A DNA stretch of 64,000 nt from Thiotrichales bacterium (GCA_016744475.1 JADGEH010000007.1:1-64000), one strand, 5' to 3'. Counted from the first letter of the stretch, positions 8,246-27,845 are shown. Notes: generated by a model not told the origin, from the letters alone. Translations and numbers: made by a program.

Positions 8246-10234
8246 TTAGTCTTTAGGCGCTGGTTTAGAAACGATATCTACGTGAGCACGTTTGAACACA
8301 GTCCATTTTTTGCTGTCTTTGTCGTAAATAGAGTTTACGAAGCATTTCCAGTTTTCTTCATCGGTATAGTTATGATCCATACGATAGTAGAAACCAGGAT
8401 AGCGAGACTCTTCACGGAATTGGATGTGTTTCATGTGAGCTTCAGCAGCCAAGATGCGGTGATAGTTTTCCCATGCACGTAATAATTCGTGCAAATCTTT
8501 TGCACGCATTTTCAATGCATCTTCTTTCAGCATCTCAAGTTTGCCTTCAGCCACTTCCATCATTTTCGCATTAGTGCGATACCAAGTGGCAACACCTGCT
8601 ACGTATTCGTCCATGATTTTTTGCAGACGGAATTGCAGCATTTTTGGAGTGATGTAGTTAGGATTCACATCAATCGCTGTGGTGTAGTCTTTGTGCTCTA
8701 AGAAAGTGCGGACTGGGCGATAAATATCTTCAATCAGTTCGTCAACAGAGGTGTTGAGTTCTGGTGTCCAATCTTTATTGTCCATAACAAATTTAACCAT
8801 GGATTTCGCACACATACGACCTTCTGCGTGAGAACCAGAGGAGAATTTGTGACCGGATGCGCCGACACCATCAGCAGCGGTGAACAGACCTTTAACGGTG
8901 GTCATTGAGCGATAGCCCCAGTTCCAGCCGTTAGGCAGGTGACCTGGTACTTTATCTTTTTCTGCGTGCAATTCTTCGGTAGGTGCGCCCAGATCGGTAG
9001 GACCTGAAACCCAGATACCGCAGCAGCCAGAATGAGAACCTAACAAGTAGGGTTCGGTAGGCATCAATTCAGAGTTTTTCTTCTCTGGTTCGATGTTTTC
9101 ACCGGCCCATACGCCTGCTTGACCAATACACATGTCTAAGAAATCTTCCCAAGCTTCTGCTTCCAGATGCTTGATTTCTTTAGGAGTCATGTTTTTAGCC
9201 AGATCACCCAGTGCAGTCACGGTGTCCATGTAAATAGGACCACGGCCTTCAATCATCTCGTTGAGCATAACGTGGTTACGCAGGCAAGATGGGGTCACAG
9301 CCGCTTTGTTGTAAGGGTAGTAAGGTTTCAGCAGTTCTTGTGCGCCGTCTTTGCTCAGGTATTCTTCACCATAAGCATTAATCGCTTTAGATTTGAACAA
9401 CAGGAACCATGCACCAACAGGACCGTAGCCGTCTTTGAAACGTGCTGGTACGAAACGATTTTCCATCATGGTCAATTCTGCGCCGGCTTCTGCCGCCATT
9501 GCATAGGTTGAACCTGCGTTCCATACGGGATACCAAGCACGACCAGTACCTTCACCGACTGAACGTGGGCGGAAGATGTTGACGCAACCACCTGCCACTA
9601 ACAGGCAAGCTTTGAATTTGTAAACGTGCAGTTTGTGTTCACGCACGTTGAAACCCACAGCACCCGCCACGCGGTTAGGATCGTTTTTGTCATTGACTAA
9701 TTTAACGATGAAAACACGTTCTTGGATGCGCTCGGTACCGAGTGCTTTTTTCGCAGCTTCAGCCACGATCCATTTGTAGGATTCGCCGTTGATCATGATT
9801 TGCCATTTACCAGAACGTACAGGTTTGCCGCCGTCTACTAATGGCTTGCCTTCGTCACCAGGTTGTTTCCAGATAGGCAGACCCCAGTCTTCAAAATGAT
9901 GTACGGAGTCATCAACGTGACGGCCTAAGTCATAAGCCAAATCATCACGGGTAATACCCATTAAATCGTTAGAAACCATACGAGCGTAGTCAGCAGGATC
10001 GTTATCACCTAAATAGGTGTTGATCGCAGACAGACCTTGCGCTACCGCACCGGAACGATCCATAGCGGCTTTGTCTACTAATTTAACTTTGATTTCGTGA
10101 CCGTCAGCTTTAGCTTGTTCTAACCAAGGGCCCAGCTCGTAGGCTGCACCGCAAGCGCCCATGCCACCACCGATCAGAAGGATGTCTACTTCTTCTTCAA
10201 CTACTTCTGGATTTCCAAATGTACCTTCAGACAT
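8246..10234 (-). CDS. aprA: Adenylylsulfate (APS) reductase alpha subunit
   Basis: A 662-residue flavoprotein subunit of dissimilatory APS reductase. The N-terminal FAD-binding motif LLIGGGMGACGAAYEL follows a strand near residue 20, and RSGAVAQGLSAIN, the long FAD-domain body, and the C-terminal helical region rich in aromatic and acidic residues all match AprA. In a sulfur oxidiser the enzyme works in reverse, joining sulfite and AMP to APS in the cytoplasm and passing electrons through AprB to the membrane. It lies 58 bases after aprB and ends in a strong terminator, so aprBA forms a two-gene operon. Length equals the family norm. No AprM or Qmo subunit gene is present next to it. Confidence 0.97.
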   Translation of the reverse strand: MSEGTFGNPEVVEEEVDILLIGGGMGACGAAYELGPWLEQAKADGHEIKVKLVDKAAMDRSGAVAQGLSAINTYLGDNDPADYARMVSNDLMGITRDDLAYDLGRHVDDSVHHFEDWGLPIWKQPGDEGKPLVDGGKPVRSGKWQIMINGESYKWIVAEAAKKALGTERIQERVFIVKLVNDKNDPNRVAGAVGFNVREHKLHVYKFKACLLVAGGCVNIFRPRSVGEGTGRAWYPVWNAGSTYAMAAEAGAELTMMENRFVPARFKDGYGPVGAWFLLFKSKAINAYGEEYLSKDGAQELLKPYYPYNKAAVTPSCLRNHVMLNEMIEGRGPIYMDTVTALGDLAKNMTPKEIKHLEAEAWEDFLDMCIGQAGVWAGENIEPEKKNSELMPTEPYLLGSHSGCCGIWVSGPTDLGAPTEELHAEKDKVPGHLPNGWNWGYRSMTTVKGLFTAADGVGASGHKFSSGSHAEGRMCAKSMVKFVMDNKDWTPELNTSVDELIEDIYRPVRTFLEHKDYTTAIDVNPNYITPKMLQFRLQKIMDEYVAGVATWYRTNAKMMEVAEGKLEMLKEDALKMRAKDLHELLRAWENYHRILAAEAHMKHIQFREESRYPGFYYRMDHNYTDEENWKCFVNSIYDKDSKKWTVFKRAHVDIVSKPAPKD

Positions 10235-10292
10235 AATCTCAACCTTATTTTATGTTTATGAAAGAGAATAAACGAGAATGTGATGATACGTC

Positions 10293-10754
10293 TTACAGAC
10301 GAATCAGTTCAGCCGCATCACCTGTTTTCAGGTAGCCGGTGTAGAACTCGTTTGCTTCAATTTTAGACAAGTCAGCCGCTGGTTTACCGGCATAAGGATC
10401 AATAGAACCTTCTGGGGTGGTGCGGATGGGGAATTTGAAACGTTTCATAACGCCGTTACGGAATTTGATCGTCCACATAATGGAGTCAGTACCGCGCAGA
10501 GGTTGTACAGAAGCGCCCATAGGCACAACGTCAGCATAATGACGTACTTCAATAGCATTTTGAGGACAGATTTTAACGCAAGAGTAGCATTCCCAGCATT
10601 GCTCAGGCTCTTGGTTATAAGATTTCATAGCGTGACCGGTGTCAGAACCATCTTTGTCCAGTTTCATCAGGTCATGCGGGCAGATGTACATGCAAGCGGT
10701 TTTGTCCTGACCTTTGCAGCCATCGCATTTATCAGTTCTTACAAATGTAGGCAT
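10293..10754 (-). CDS. aprB: Adenylylsulfate (APS) reductase beta subunit
   Basis: A 153-residue ferredoxin-like electron-transfer subunit. Two [4Fe-4S] binding sets are visible: CDGCKGQDKTACMYICP near the N-terminus and CWECYSCVKICP near residue 55. The C-terminal tail (after about residue 100) is the part that wraps around AprA in known structures. The frame is open to 10802, but I choose the ATG at 10754 because AAGGAGA stands 5-6 bases before it and the product then starts MPTFVRTDKC, as AprB normally does. It precedes aprA and should be translated from the same message. The promoter must lie in the AT-rich region upstream. Confidence 0.95.
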   Translation of the reverse strand: MPTFVRTDKCDGCKGQDKTACMYICPHDLMKLDKDGSDTGHAMKSYNQEPEQCWECYSCVKICPQNAIEVRHYADVVPMGASVQPLRGTDSIMWTIKFRNGVMKRFKFPIRTTPEGSIDPYAGKPAADLSKIEANEFYTGYLKTGDAAELIRL

Positions 10755-11389
10755 AGGTGTCTCCTTCGATTTGTGATTAGATATACCCAAAAAATCAGTC
10801 ACTTAAAAATCTAATTTAGCGGGCAAGTTACTGTATAAAGAGGTCCGCCACGTTGCGCCAAAACGGTATGTTAAGAATTTGGAATTTTATTAAATAATAA
10901 AATTCATACTCCTAATGATTGATGACGGTGAAATGTTCTACAGCATTTGACAATGTGTTTATCGACATTCCAAGAGAGTAGGCGCTAACTTTGTGTACCC
11001 CTGAAATGTGATGGCGCATTATCTATCGAGGTTTCTAAAAATCCAATACATTTATTCTTTGATTCATATAAAAATCATTTATTATCCCTTAATAAAGCAA
11101 TTTATGGCACAGGGTTTTTATTTATTTTCCCATTTATTCAAAGGGTTGAAATATTACCTTAGTATTTTTATAGGTTTTTTAGGGGGCTTTAAGATCAATT
11201 AAATCAGCTATTTGACATCAGAAAAATTAACTTTTTTTATACCCAATATAAAAATTGACACGAAAAATAGTGTTTTTCAATTTTTCCAATACCGACTAGG
11301 GGGCTTGTTTTGCCTTTCAGCTCGCTTTTACTAGCACATCACGGCAAGGCGACAGCCACTGCACTTGAGTTCTTGAGTTCTTGAGTTTA
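10755..11389. other. AT-rich region upstream of aprB
   Basis: About 630 bases without a credible gene; a 64-codon frame at 11008-11202 has low-complexity composition and no ribosome site. It should hold the aprBA promoter (minus strand), but I cannot place -35/-10 boxes with confidence. Just before the element at 11390 is a short tandem repeat of TTGAGTTC units. Confidence 0.5.
10882..10905. promoter_or_regulatory. Perfect AT palindrome upstream of aprB
   Basis: GAATTTTATT and AATAAAATTC are exact inverted 10-bp arms separated by 4 bases, about 130 bases upstream of the aprB start. This could be an operator or a cruciform-forming site. The symmetry is seen; the role is inference. Confidence 0.4.
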
Positions 11390-11550
11390 AGAGCCTATAC
11401 GAAAACGGGATAATCGGCTGCAAACCCACTCTTTTGGTCAGGTTGTCCGCTTTTTTTCGTTAAATAGCGCGCTATTCGCCTTAAAAAACCGAAAATCCTG
11501 CCTCAAAATGGCGAATTTTCGCTTCGATTCCCCATCTTCGTATAGGCTCT
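11390..11550. repeat. MITE-like element, family 2 (full copy)
   Basis: About 160 bp, opposite orientation to the copy at 7941-8100, with the same AGAGCCTATACGAA ends. Its terminal AG forms the last two bases of the TAG stop of the sensor gene at 11549. Confidence 0.9.
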
Positions 11551-13414
11551 AAGACAGGCGTGATATTGTGTTCACTTCAGGCAGACCGCGTAAATTGATA
11601 GGTAAATGCATGGTAAAGATAGACCCTTTACCCAGGTGACTGTTGACTTTAATTTCACCACCCAAGGCTTGACACAACTGGCGACTGATAGATAAACCCA
11701 AACCTGCACCCGGCGTGGTGCCATCAGTAGTGGCAGAGGTTTTGTCTACTTGCATAAAGGTTTCAAAAATACTCTCCAAATGATCTTCAGGAATACCGAC
11801 CCCCGTATCTTCTATCCTAAAGTTTAAAATGCCGACTAAATTGCATTTATTGCAATCTATATCTTCTGGATCACAGAGTTTGATATTTTTACCTGAATTA
11901 AAGGTATAACTAATATGCAATGTCACCTGTCCACATTGGGTAAATTTATTGGCATTGTGCAAAAGGTTTAACAAAATTTGTTTAAGTTTGGCAGGGTCTG
12001 TACACACTTGCCCAATATCTTGAGCATATTCAACGGTCAGTTGGTTACGATGTCTTTCTACTAATGGATGCATGAGAGTTACAATATTTTCAACTAAATC
12101 TGTCAGCATAAATTGTTCTAACTCTAACTTATATTGTTCGGATTCAATTTTAGTGACATCTAAAATACCACTAATCATGCTTAATAATTGTTGCCCTGCA
12201 CCTTGAATTTTCTTCAAGTCAGGCATCATATCGCTATAGCCAAAATCTTCCGCTTCCTCTTCAATCAATGTGCTATAACCAATAATGGCATTCAAAGGGG
12301 TGCGTAATTCATGGCTCATTTTGGCTAGAAAAATAGTTTTTGCAGAATTAGCTGATTCAGCTATATCTCTGGCATGTTCAGCCATGCTTAAGAGTTGAGA
12401 GGTTTGATGGTGTGCGGCTTTTAATTCCATATATAATTGCAAATTCTTTAAGGCAGAAGCACATTGATAAGCCATTATTTTCAAAAGTTCTTTATCTGTG
12501 CGCAAGAGACAATGTGCATTTTCTAAATAAATAAAACTTTGACTCTCTTCATTGGCTTGTTTATCAATTTGTAAACGAATCAGCATAGCTTTTTCCGGCA
12601 AAGGATCACCATATAAAATGCTGTGTTCACTGTCTTTATGCGATTCCAAACAAGCGATGCAATTTTTTTTGATTTGATCCGCCATGCGGTTATTTTCATA
12701 TTCACCGTCAGCAAAATGCCCCGTGCCTGCATGAATACTGATGTCATCATCTTTAGCAGTGGTCGCTACAAACCCACTTTTCAGGGTGGAAATTAAACTG
12801 TTTTCTCCCAAATGACACAAACTAATAATCTGACTTAGCACGCCATCAAAAAATTGCTTAATAGATTGAGGGTGATAAAGCTCTGGTGCGGCATCCAGGA
12901 TTTTGGTTAAAGCCCCACGATGAGTATTTAAAGAACTTAAAGCTTGATAGGATTTTAACGCCAGCCGCAAAGTGGTATACAACTTGGTTTCTGTGAGTTC
13001 GTTTTTTTCTTTATAATCATCAATATCATAACGCTCAATAATATCTTTCTCTGGGGCTAATCCAGGTTGTCCAGTACGAATAATCAAACGAGTGAGCACG
13101 TTATTTTGTTCATTACGAATGAAATCCACCAATTGTAATCCGGCATCATCCGTTTCCATGACCACATCAATAATGGCCACCACAATCTTAGGATGCTGCA
13201 TCAGCACTTCTCTGGCTTCGCTGCCTGACAATGCCGTCAATATTTCCAGCGGGCGACCTGAGAATTCAAATCCTGATAAAGCCAAACGAGTAATGGCATG
13301 AATATCGGGTTCATCATCTACAATCAACACTTGCCACGGTGGAAACAACGTGACATTTGGCTGAGCTTCTGATGCAGCAGAGGTGGTTTTTTTACGACGA
13401 ATAATCTTTTTCAT
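11549..13414 (-). CDS. Hybrid sensor: receiver + DUF3369-like + histidine kinase
   Basis: A 621-residue cytoplasmic protein. A receiver domain comes first (about residues 27-155), with VLIVDDEP acidic residues and the phospho-acceptor Asp in AIIDVVMET. Residues about 160-320 fit the DUF3369 sensor-like domain often found after a receiver. After a helical linker comes a HisKA helix with SHELRTPLNAIIGY (His near 366) and an ATPase domain with NLLHNANKF, DTGVGIPEDH and GAGLGLSIS. It is therefore a kinase controlled by an N-terminal receiver, probably a phosphorelay step. Its start overlaps the upstream GAF kinase gene by 4 bases. The TAG stop uses bases of the MITE-like element at 11390-11550. 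No transmembrane segment is visible. Confidence 0.9.
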   Translation of the reverse strand: MKKIIRRKKTTSAASEAQPNVTLFPPWQVLIVDDEPDIHAITRLALSGFEFSGRPLEILTALSGSEAREVLMQHPKIVVAIIDVVMETDDAGLQLVDFIRNEQNNVLTRLIIRTGQPGLAPEKDIIERYDIDDYKEKNELTETKLYTTLRLALKSYQALSSLNTHRGALTKILDAAPELYHPQSIKQFFDGVLSQIISLCHLGENSLISTLKSGFVATTAKDDDISIHAGTGHFADGEYENNRMADQIKKNCIACLESHKDSEHSILYGDPLPEKAMLIRLQIDKQANEESQSFIYLENAHCLLRTDKELLKIMAYQCASALKNLQLYMELKAAHHQTSQLLSMAEHARDIAESANSAKTIFLAKMSHELRTPLNAIIGYSTLIEEEAEDFGYSDMMPDLKKIQGAGQQLLSMISGILDVTKIESEQYKLELEQFMLTDLVENIVTLMHPLVERHRNQLTVEYAQDIGQVCTDPAKLKQILLNLLHNANKFTQCGQVTLHISYTFNSGKNIKLCDPEDIDCNKCNLVGILNFRIEDTGVGIPEDHLESIFETFMQVDKTSATTDGTTPGAGLGLSISRQLCQALGGEIKVNSHLGKGSIFTMHLPINLRGLPEVNTISRLS

Positions 13415-14742
13415 AAAGACAGTTGCACTGGAAATTCAATATTAAAACGAACGCCATGACCTGGTGTGCTCTCGCAGTTCATATCACCTTGCAAGCTGGA
13501 AGTCACCAAGTTATAGCTAATGTATAAACCCAAACCACTGCCGCCATGAGCGCGGTTAGTGGTAAAGAAGGGTTCAAAGATTTTCTCTAAGGTTTTGGCT
13601 TCCATACCCTTACCTGTATCGGTATAAGACAACTGTAATTTTTCTTGATTTAAGGTCGCATGGATTTTAATCTGCCCGGTTTTATTATCACTAAAACCAT
13701 GTTCTAAGCTATTGAGCAAAAGATTGGTTAAAATTTGATCTAAACTACCGGGAATACTGTAAACATTCAAATCCGCTAAACAATCCACTTCAATCCCAAT
13801 GGCAGTGGGTTTAAACCGATTATTTAAGGTGTTAATCACATCATCAATTGTCGATTTAATATTAAATTGACGCACATCTTCAGAACTTTGATCCACTGCC
13901 GTGCGTTTAAAGCTATTTACCAATTCTGATGCACGTTTTAGATTAGAAGTAATTAAGCGTGTAGCTTCATCAAATTGAGATAATTCTTCATCTAACGCTT
14001 CACCATCCACTTCATCTTGTTCTAACATATCGGTGATTTTACGAGACTTACCTTCTAATACTGAAGCACTACTCACAGCTACACCAATAGGTGTATTTAA
14101 TTCATGGGCAAATCCAGCGACCAAACGCCCCAAAGAAGCCATTTTTTCACTTTGCACCAATTCATTTCGAGTTTGTTCTAATTCTTCCATACGCGCTTTA
14201 AGCTCTGCGGTACGTTCTTCTACTTGTCGTTGCAAGTTTTCTTGTAAGTCATCACGTTCAATTTCTGAAGCGACACGCCCCGCAATCAATTCCATAATGG
14301 CAGAATAATATTCACGATCATCAATACCCACATCATCGAGAATAACAATTAAACCCAACATCTTATTTTTACTATCAAGAACGGGAGCACCTAAATAAGA
14401 TTCCACACCCATTTGACGCAATAATTCATCTTCAGGAAATTGATCTGCCACATGCGGTGAATATAAACCGACACGTTTGCCATCAAACACATTTTTACAG
14501 GGTGTGCCTGCTAAGTCGTATACAAAATTATCTACAAATTGATTGCCCGCCCAGACCACATGCGTTTGTACCTTAGTTTGCTCAGTATCTAAAGGACGAC
14601 CAATAAAGCAATATTTCACGTTCAAATGCTGAGCTACATTGCGCACCAATTCTTTGAAATATTCATCACCCGAACTAAATTGATTGATATCCAAAATGGC
14701 TTGAATAGTTTTGACCACATCTTGTGCTGATTTTTGTTGCAT
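13411..14742 (-). CDS. GAF-domain histidine kinase
   Basis: A 443-residue soluble sensor kinase. Residues about 10-160 fit a GAF domain (YCFIGRPL, then GTPCKNVFDG and ESYLGAPVLD), which would bind a small molecule. A coiled coil (about 165-205) leads to the HisKA helix MASLGRLVAGFAHELNTPIG with His near 214. The ATPase domain shows NLLLNSLEHGF, DTGKGM, FEPFFTTNR and GGSGLGLYIS. The FAHELNTPIG form of the H box places it in the same subgroup as the CBS-domain kinase at 56540. It is upstream of and overlaps (ATGA) the hybrid sensor, so the two are co-translated and probably work in one relay. The ligand is unknown. Confidence 0.9.
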   Translation of the reverse strand: MQQKSAQDVVKTIQAILDINQFSSGDEYFKELVRNVAQHLNVKYCFIGRPLDTEQTKVQTHVVWAGNQFVDNFVYDLAGTPCKNVFDGKRVGLYSPHVADQFPEDELLRQMGVESYLGAPVLDSKNKMLGLIVILDDVGIDDREYYSAIMELIAGRVASEIERDDLQENLQRQVEERTAELKARMEELEQTRNELVQSEKMASLGRLVAGFAHELNTPIGVAVSSASVLEGKSRKITDMLEQDEVDGEALDEELSQFDEATRLITSNLKRASELVNSFKRTAVDQSSEDVRQFNIKSTIDDVINTLNNRFKPTAIGIEVDCLADLNVYSIPGSLDQILTNLLLNSLEHGFSDNKTGQIKIHATLNQEKLQLSYTDTGKGMEAKTLEKIFEPFFTTNRAHGGSGLGLYISYNLVTSSLQGDMNCESTPGHGVRFNIEFPVQLSL

Positions 14743-15179
14743 ATTTATGATCTCTTTAGAATGTTAGAAGTTCAGTATGTGCTGTTTAAGCGTTTTATAG
14801 CGTCTATAAGAATAACATCGCTTAGAGCTGTATTATCCCTCACAGACTACTGATAGATGAAATAGGTGGATGAGACTCAGTTTGTCACATTATGTCATCA
14901 TTGTCGGTATTTTTTGTACCGGATGCCGGTCTAAAACGCAAGAGGTTTTTAAGGAGGAAGAGAATGCGAAGGGGTTTGTAATATTTTAGCGACAACCCAC
15001 TTATAATGCGGTTATCCCTTATTTATCATTGATTTATAAAAAATTTAAAAAATGTTTGTGTTGATATGCTGCTCGATACATCTTCATTATGTGCTGATGC
15101 TATCAATAGATTTATTCGCATCAGCTCTAGGGATTTTTGTGTGTGCTTGCTCAGTGTTTAAGCCACAGCTAAGAATCGC

Positions 15180-15209
15180 TTGACAAGCCATAAAACCGCT
15201 TTGTATCTT
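15180..15209 (+). promoter_or_regulatory. Candidate sigma70-type promoter
   Basis: TTGACA at 15180-15185 and TATCTT at 15204-15209, with an 18-base spacer, about 100 bases upstream of the small secreted-protein gene on the same strand. It is the best promoter match in the 565-base gap 14743-15307, where I otherwise see no gene. Confidence 0.45.
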
Positions 15210-15307
15210 ACCCCTTACCGTCCATTAGGTTTAGATGGATACTGATACTCAATTGAATTTGGATTGACTAAAGATGTACTGCTTCTCTATATCTCAGGAG
15301 AGTTAAA

Positions 15308-15574
15308 ATGCTAAAAGTATTGATGCCTGTATTAGTTGTTGCTGTCTCTGCATTAGCAAATCCTGCTTTTGCAAATGACCAAGAAGACAATAAATGGGTA
15401 GTGGAATGTGTTAAAGACAATCAAGATGAAGGCAAAGACGTTAAGGCTATCACGACTTATTGTGTTTGTATGAATGATCAAATGCCTGAAGATGAAGAAC
15501 GTTCTATCACTGAATGGGAAAAAAGCCATCCAAAAGAACAAGCGAAATGCGATAAAGAAGCAGGCTGGGAATAA
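15308..15574 (+). CDS. Small secreted protein with four cysteines, unknown function
   Basis: An 88-residue precursor with a clear Sec signal peptide (hydrophobic core VLMPVLVVAVSALA, cleavage after AFA near residue 22). The mature part is about 66 residues, acidic and lysine-rich, with four cysteines (EC, YCVC, KC) that could pair in the periplasm. I do not recognise a family. The ribosome site CAGGAGA lies 6 bases before the ATG. It stands alone on the plus strand, with a promoter-like sequence upstream and a stable hairpin just after the stop. Composition and signals make it a real gene. Confidence 0.75.
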   Translation: MLKVLMPVLVVAVSALANPAFANDQEDNKWVVECVKDNQDEGKDVKAITTYCVCMNDQMPEDEERSITEWEKSHPKEQAKCDKEAGWE

Positions 15575-15589
15575 ACCTCTATGATACTT

Positions 15590-15616
15590 GACCTCATCGT
15601 GTTATACGATGAGGTC
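15590..15616 (+). terminator. Hairpin after the small secreted-protein gene
   Basis: GACCTCATCG and CGATGAGGTC form a perfect 10-bp stem 16 bases past the stop. The following TATTTG is only weakly T-rich, so it is either a terminator or a 3' stabilising hairpin. Confidence 0.5.
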
Positions 15617-15771
15617 TATTTGCAAGGGGTATCCATCGACTGTAAAGGCGTGAATTTTGGCCTGTTTTTCCGCTTTTTATCAACAAATAGTCCGCTATTC
15701 ACCTCAAAAAACCGAAAAAACCGCCTCAAAACCACACCTTTTCGCTACGATGCCTACCTCTCGCAACCAGT

Positions 15772-15774
<3 letters not shown>
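15617..15774. repeat. MITE-like element, family 1 (nearly full copy)
   Basis: About 158 bp matching the element at 4156-4318; the right end reads TCGCAACCAGTCTA and the left end has lost a few bases. Its terminal CTA is, on the minus strand, the TAG stop of the giant gene at 15772. Short frames inside it on the plus strand are repeat-derived and not genes. Confidence 0.85.
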
Positions 15775-25878
<10,104 letters not shown>

Positions 25879-26048
25879 TAGACGACTCCTTGGTGTAAAC
25901 GCAGCCCAAACCGCTCCCGGTTAAAAAAAAACAGCCGCCCACACAAGCACTATCCGGATAGCAAAACGTATTATGACAGGCAAAAACGGATAATGAGGCA
26001 ACATCAGACTATCTCCTCTAAATCGTCGGGTAACTACTACTCGTGCCC

Positions 26049-26134
26049 GGAAATTCGTACCCCCCTGGAGTGCAGAGCCAGTGGCTTGCCTATGCAAAGC
26101 AGGCTTTGCACTCCGGTGAGGGGCACGAATTTCC
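26049..26134. repeat. Long imperfect palindrome between giant A and the AraC gene
   Basis: Arms of about 32 bases (GGAAATTCGT...GAGTGCAGAGCC and its near-complement) around a 22-base centre. It ends 12 bases beyond the AraC-type gene and could terminate its transcript or be a mobile REP-like unit. It does not match the other MITE families here. Confidence 0.7.
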
Positions 26135-26145
26135 AAGCAACAGTA

Positions 26146-27120
26146 CTACCGGCTTCTTTTGTACGCACCCGGCGTGACGCCGAACTTGGTTTTGAAAGCG
26201 GTGCTGAAATCCGGGACATGCTTGAAGCCCACCAGAGCCGTGATTTCTTTGATGGACTTTTTTCCTTCTTCAAGCAACTGTGCTGCATATTGCAAGCGTT
26301 GTTGCCGTAACCAGGCAAAGACCGTCATGCCGAAAAGTTGTTTAAATCCGGCATTTAATTTTTTTTCATTCAGTCCCACCGCATGGGCCAGCTCCCGCAG
26401 GCTGGGGATATCCTGCATATTTGCCGACAAACGCTCTTTGACGTCATAAATACGGCTTATCTCATAGGTGGATAATGGGGTATGGTTGCGGGTTATTCTG
26501 CTTTCATCCAGAGAGGCAAACACCAGTGCCAGCATTTCCAGGGCTTTGGCCTCCAGATACAATTGCCGCACATCCCCTTGATAAGGACACTTGTCGATTT
26601 GCCGGGCAAGCAACTTAATGTCCGCGGTTATTGGCAAGCGCTGGATTTCAGGTTGAAAATCCTGTTCCTGAATAAAACTGCGTAACAACCTGGCCGGAAC
26701 AATATCACCAATGCTTTGCTCCAAAGATTCCGGGTTGAAATCACAGTAAATGGTTTTTTCACGGGTTTTATTATGCTGAAACGCAACATATTCACGCTCC
26801 ATGACAATATTGACATGTTCCGAACTAATCAATTCCCCGTCACCGTTGCGTTGAGGCGCACTTTCCGTCAACCAAGTCCGGTAGGTGTTTTGGGTAACCG
26901 GCAGCAAAATACTGAATCCCGGCTCGCGGTGAAGCTGGCTTTTCAAGCCGTTCACCAAAGTAGCATCCATCGTCCCTAAAATAACCCCGCTACTCAGTAA
27001 ATCCGCCCTGATAAAGCCCTCTCCAAGGGTTTCAGGCAGGGTGATAATGCCGGGATATTCGGGGATGTAGTGGTTATTTCCATCCAAATCAGTGAACTGA
27101 AGGCTGTGTATTTCGGGCAC
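26146..27120 (-). CDS. AraC-family regulator, PchR-like
   Basis: About 324 residues. The C-terminal 100 residues hold the two helix-turn-helix units of AraC proteins (LAHAVGLNEKKLNAGFKQLF and IKEITALVGFKHVPDFSTAF, ending FGVTPGAYKRSR). The KLNAGFKQLFGMTVFAWLRQQRL form is typical of the PchR subgroup, which often senses siderophores or other ligands. The N-terminal domain is not recognised. The frame opens at 27180, but I choose GTG at 27120 because a perfect AGGAGG lies about 9 bases before it. It stands between two giant surface-protein genes on the same strand, which makes it a candidate regulator of one or both; this is inference from position only. Confidence 0.85.
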   Translation of the reverse strand: MPEIHSLQFTDLDGNNHYIPEYPGIITLPETLGEGFIRADLLSSGVILGTMDATLVNGLKSQLHREPGFSILLPVTQNTYRTWLTESAPQRNGDGELISSEHVNIVMEREYVAFQHNKTREKTIYCDFNPESLEQSIGDIVPARLLRSFIQEQDFQPEIQRLPITADIKLLARQIDKCPYQGDVRQLYLEAKALEMLALVFASLDESRITRNHTPLSTYEISRIYDVKERLSANMQDIPSLRELAHAVGLNEKKLNAGFKQLFGMTVFAWLRQQRLQYAAQLLEEGKKSIKEITALVGFKHVPDFSTAFKTKFGVTPGAYKRSR

Positions 27121-27644
27121 GACAGCTATCCTCCTTTGCATTATTGTTTTTTTGTCGACGATACAAAAGCCTGATAGCAAGCATAGTACAGTACAGTATC
27201 ATGACTTAGGAATGAGGGAGGAAACTTAGAAATGCGGGAATTTTTCAGCCGTGTAGATACTCCGCTCTCAAGTATTTTGTTGATAAAAATCAAATGGTTA
27301 TCAATTTTCTGGACTACTGCATCCGACAGGCAGCAACCTGTATACTCGATATTAAAATTAGAATATGCGAATAAACAGAAAGTTGAAATCAGTTGAAAAT
27401 CCACGATAAGAAGGTTCGCGGTGTACACCCGATGCGCAGCCGCTTTAACGCCGCAAAAATCAGGTGGGCTTGACGCAGTATTTAGCCTTTGGCTCAGATA
27501 CACTACGCCCCCTCATTTCTCATGATACATTTTGTCACGCCCAACCTATTCACTAGATCAGTATGTAGCAACAGTATTCCTTAAAGTTAATGATTTTGAA
27601 CAAAATCATCTTGCCAAGGTTGATGGGCTTTGAGCCTTGCGTTG
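27121..27644. other. Gap upstream of the AraC gene
   Basis: About 520 bases. A 120-codon frame at 27141-27503 (minus) has no ribosome site, no recognisable motif and overlaps the AraC leader, so I do not call it. The AraC promoter should be here; I cannot place it. Confidence 0.4.
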
Positions 27645-27804
27645 AGAGCCTATACGAAAACGGGATAATCGGCTGCAAATCCGCCCTTTTGGTCAGGTTT
27701 TCCGCTTTTTTTCGTTACACGCCCGCTATTCGCCCTAAAAAACCGAAAAACCCGCCTCAAAATGGCGAATTTTCGCTTCGATTCCCCATCTTCGTATAGG
27801 CTTT
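27645..27804. repeat. MITE-like element, family 2 (full copy)
   Basis: About 160 bp with AGAGCCTATACGAA and TTCGTATAGGCTTT ends, same orientation as 11390-11550. It lies 41 bases after the stop of giant gene B. Confidence 0.9.
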
Positions 27805-27807
27805 TAG

Positions 27808-27838
27808 GGGAAGCACCGCTTAAAGCGGTGTTCCTCTT
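27808..27838 (-). terminator. Hairpin after giant gene B
   Basis: GGAACACCGC pairs with GCGGTGCTTCC around a short loop, 8 bases beyond the stop codon. The T run is poor, so termination is likely but not certain. The adjacent MITE could add to it. Confidence 0.55.
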
Positions 27839-27845
27839 TTACTTT

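Noticed and set aside
11008-11202. 64-codon frame in the aprB upstream region
   Set aside because: AT-rich, hydrophobic low-complexity product without a ribosome site.
27121-27180. Upstream ATG start (27180) of the AraC gene
   Set aside because: The perfect AGGAGG before GTG 27120 fits far better; the ATG at 27180 has no ribosome site.
27141-27503. 120-codon minus-strand frame upstream of the AraC gene
   Set aside because: No ribosome site, no recognisable motif, and it overlaps the AraC gene leader.
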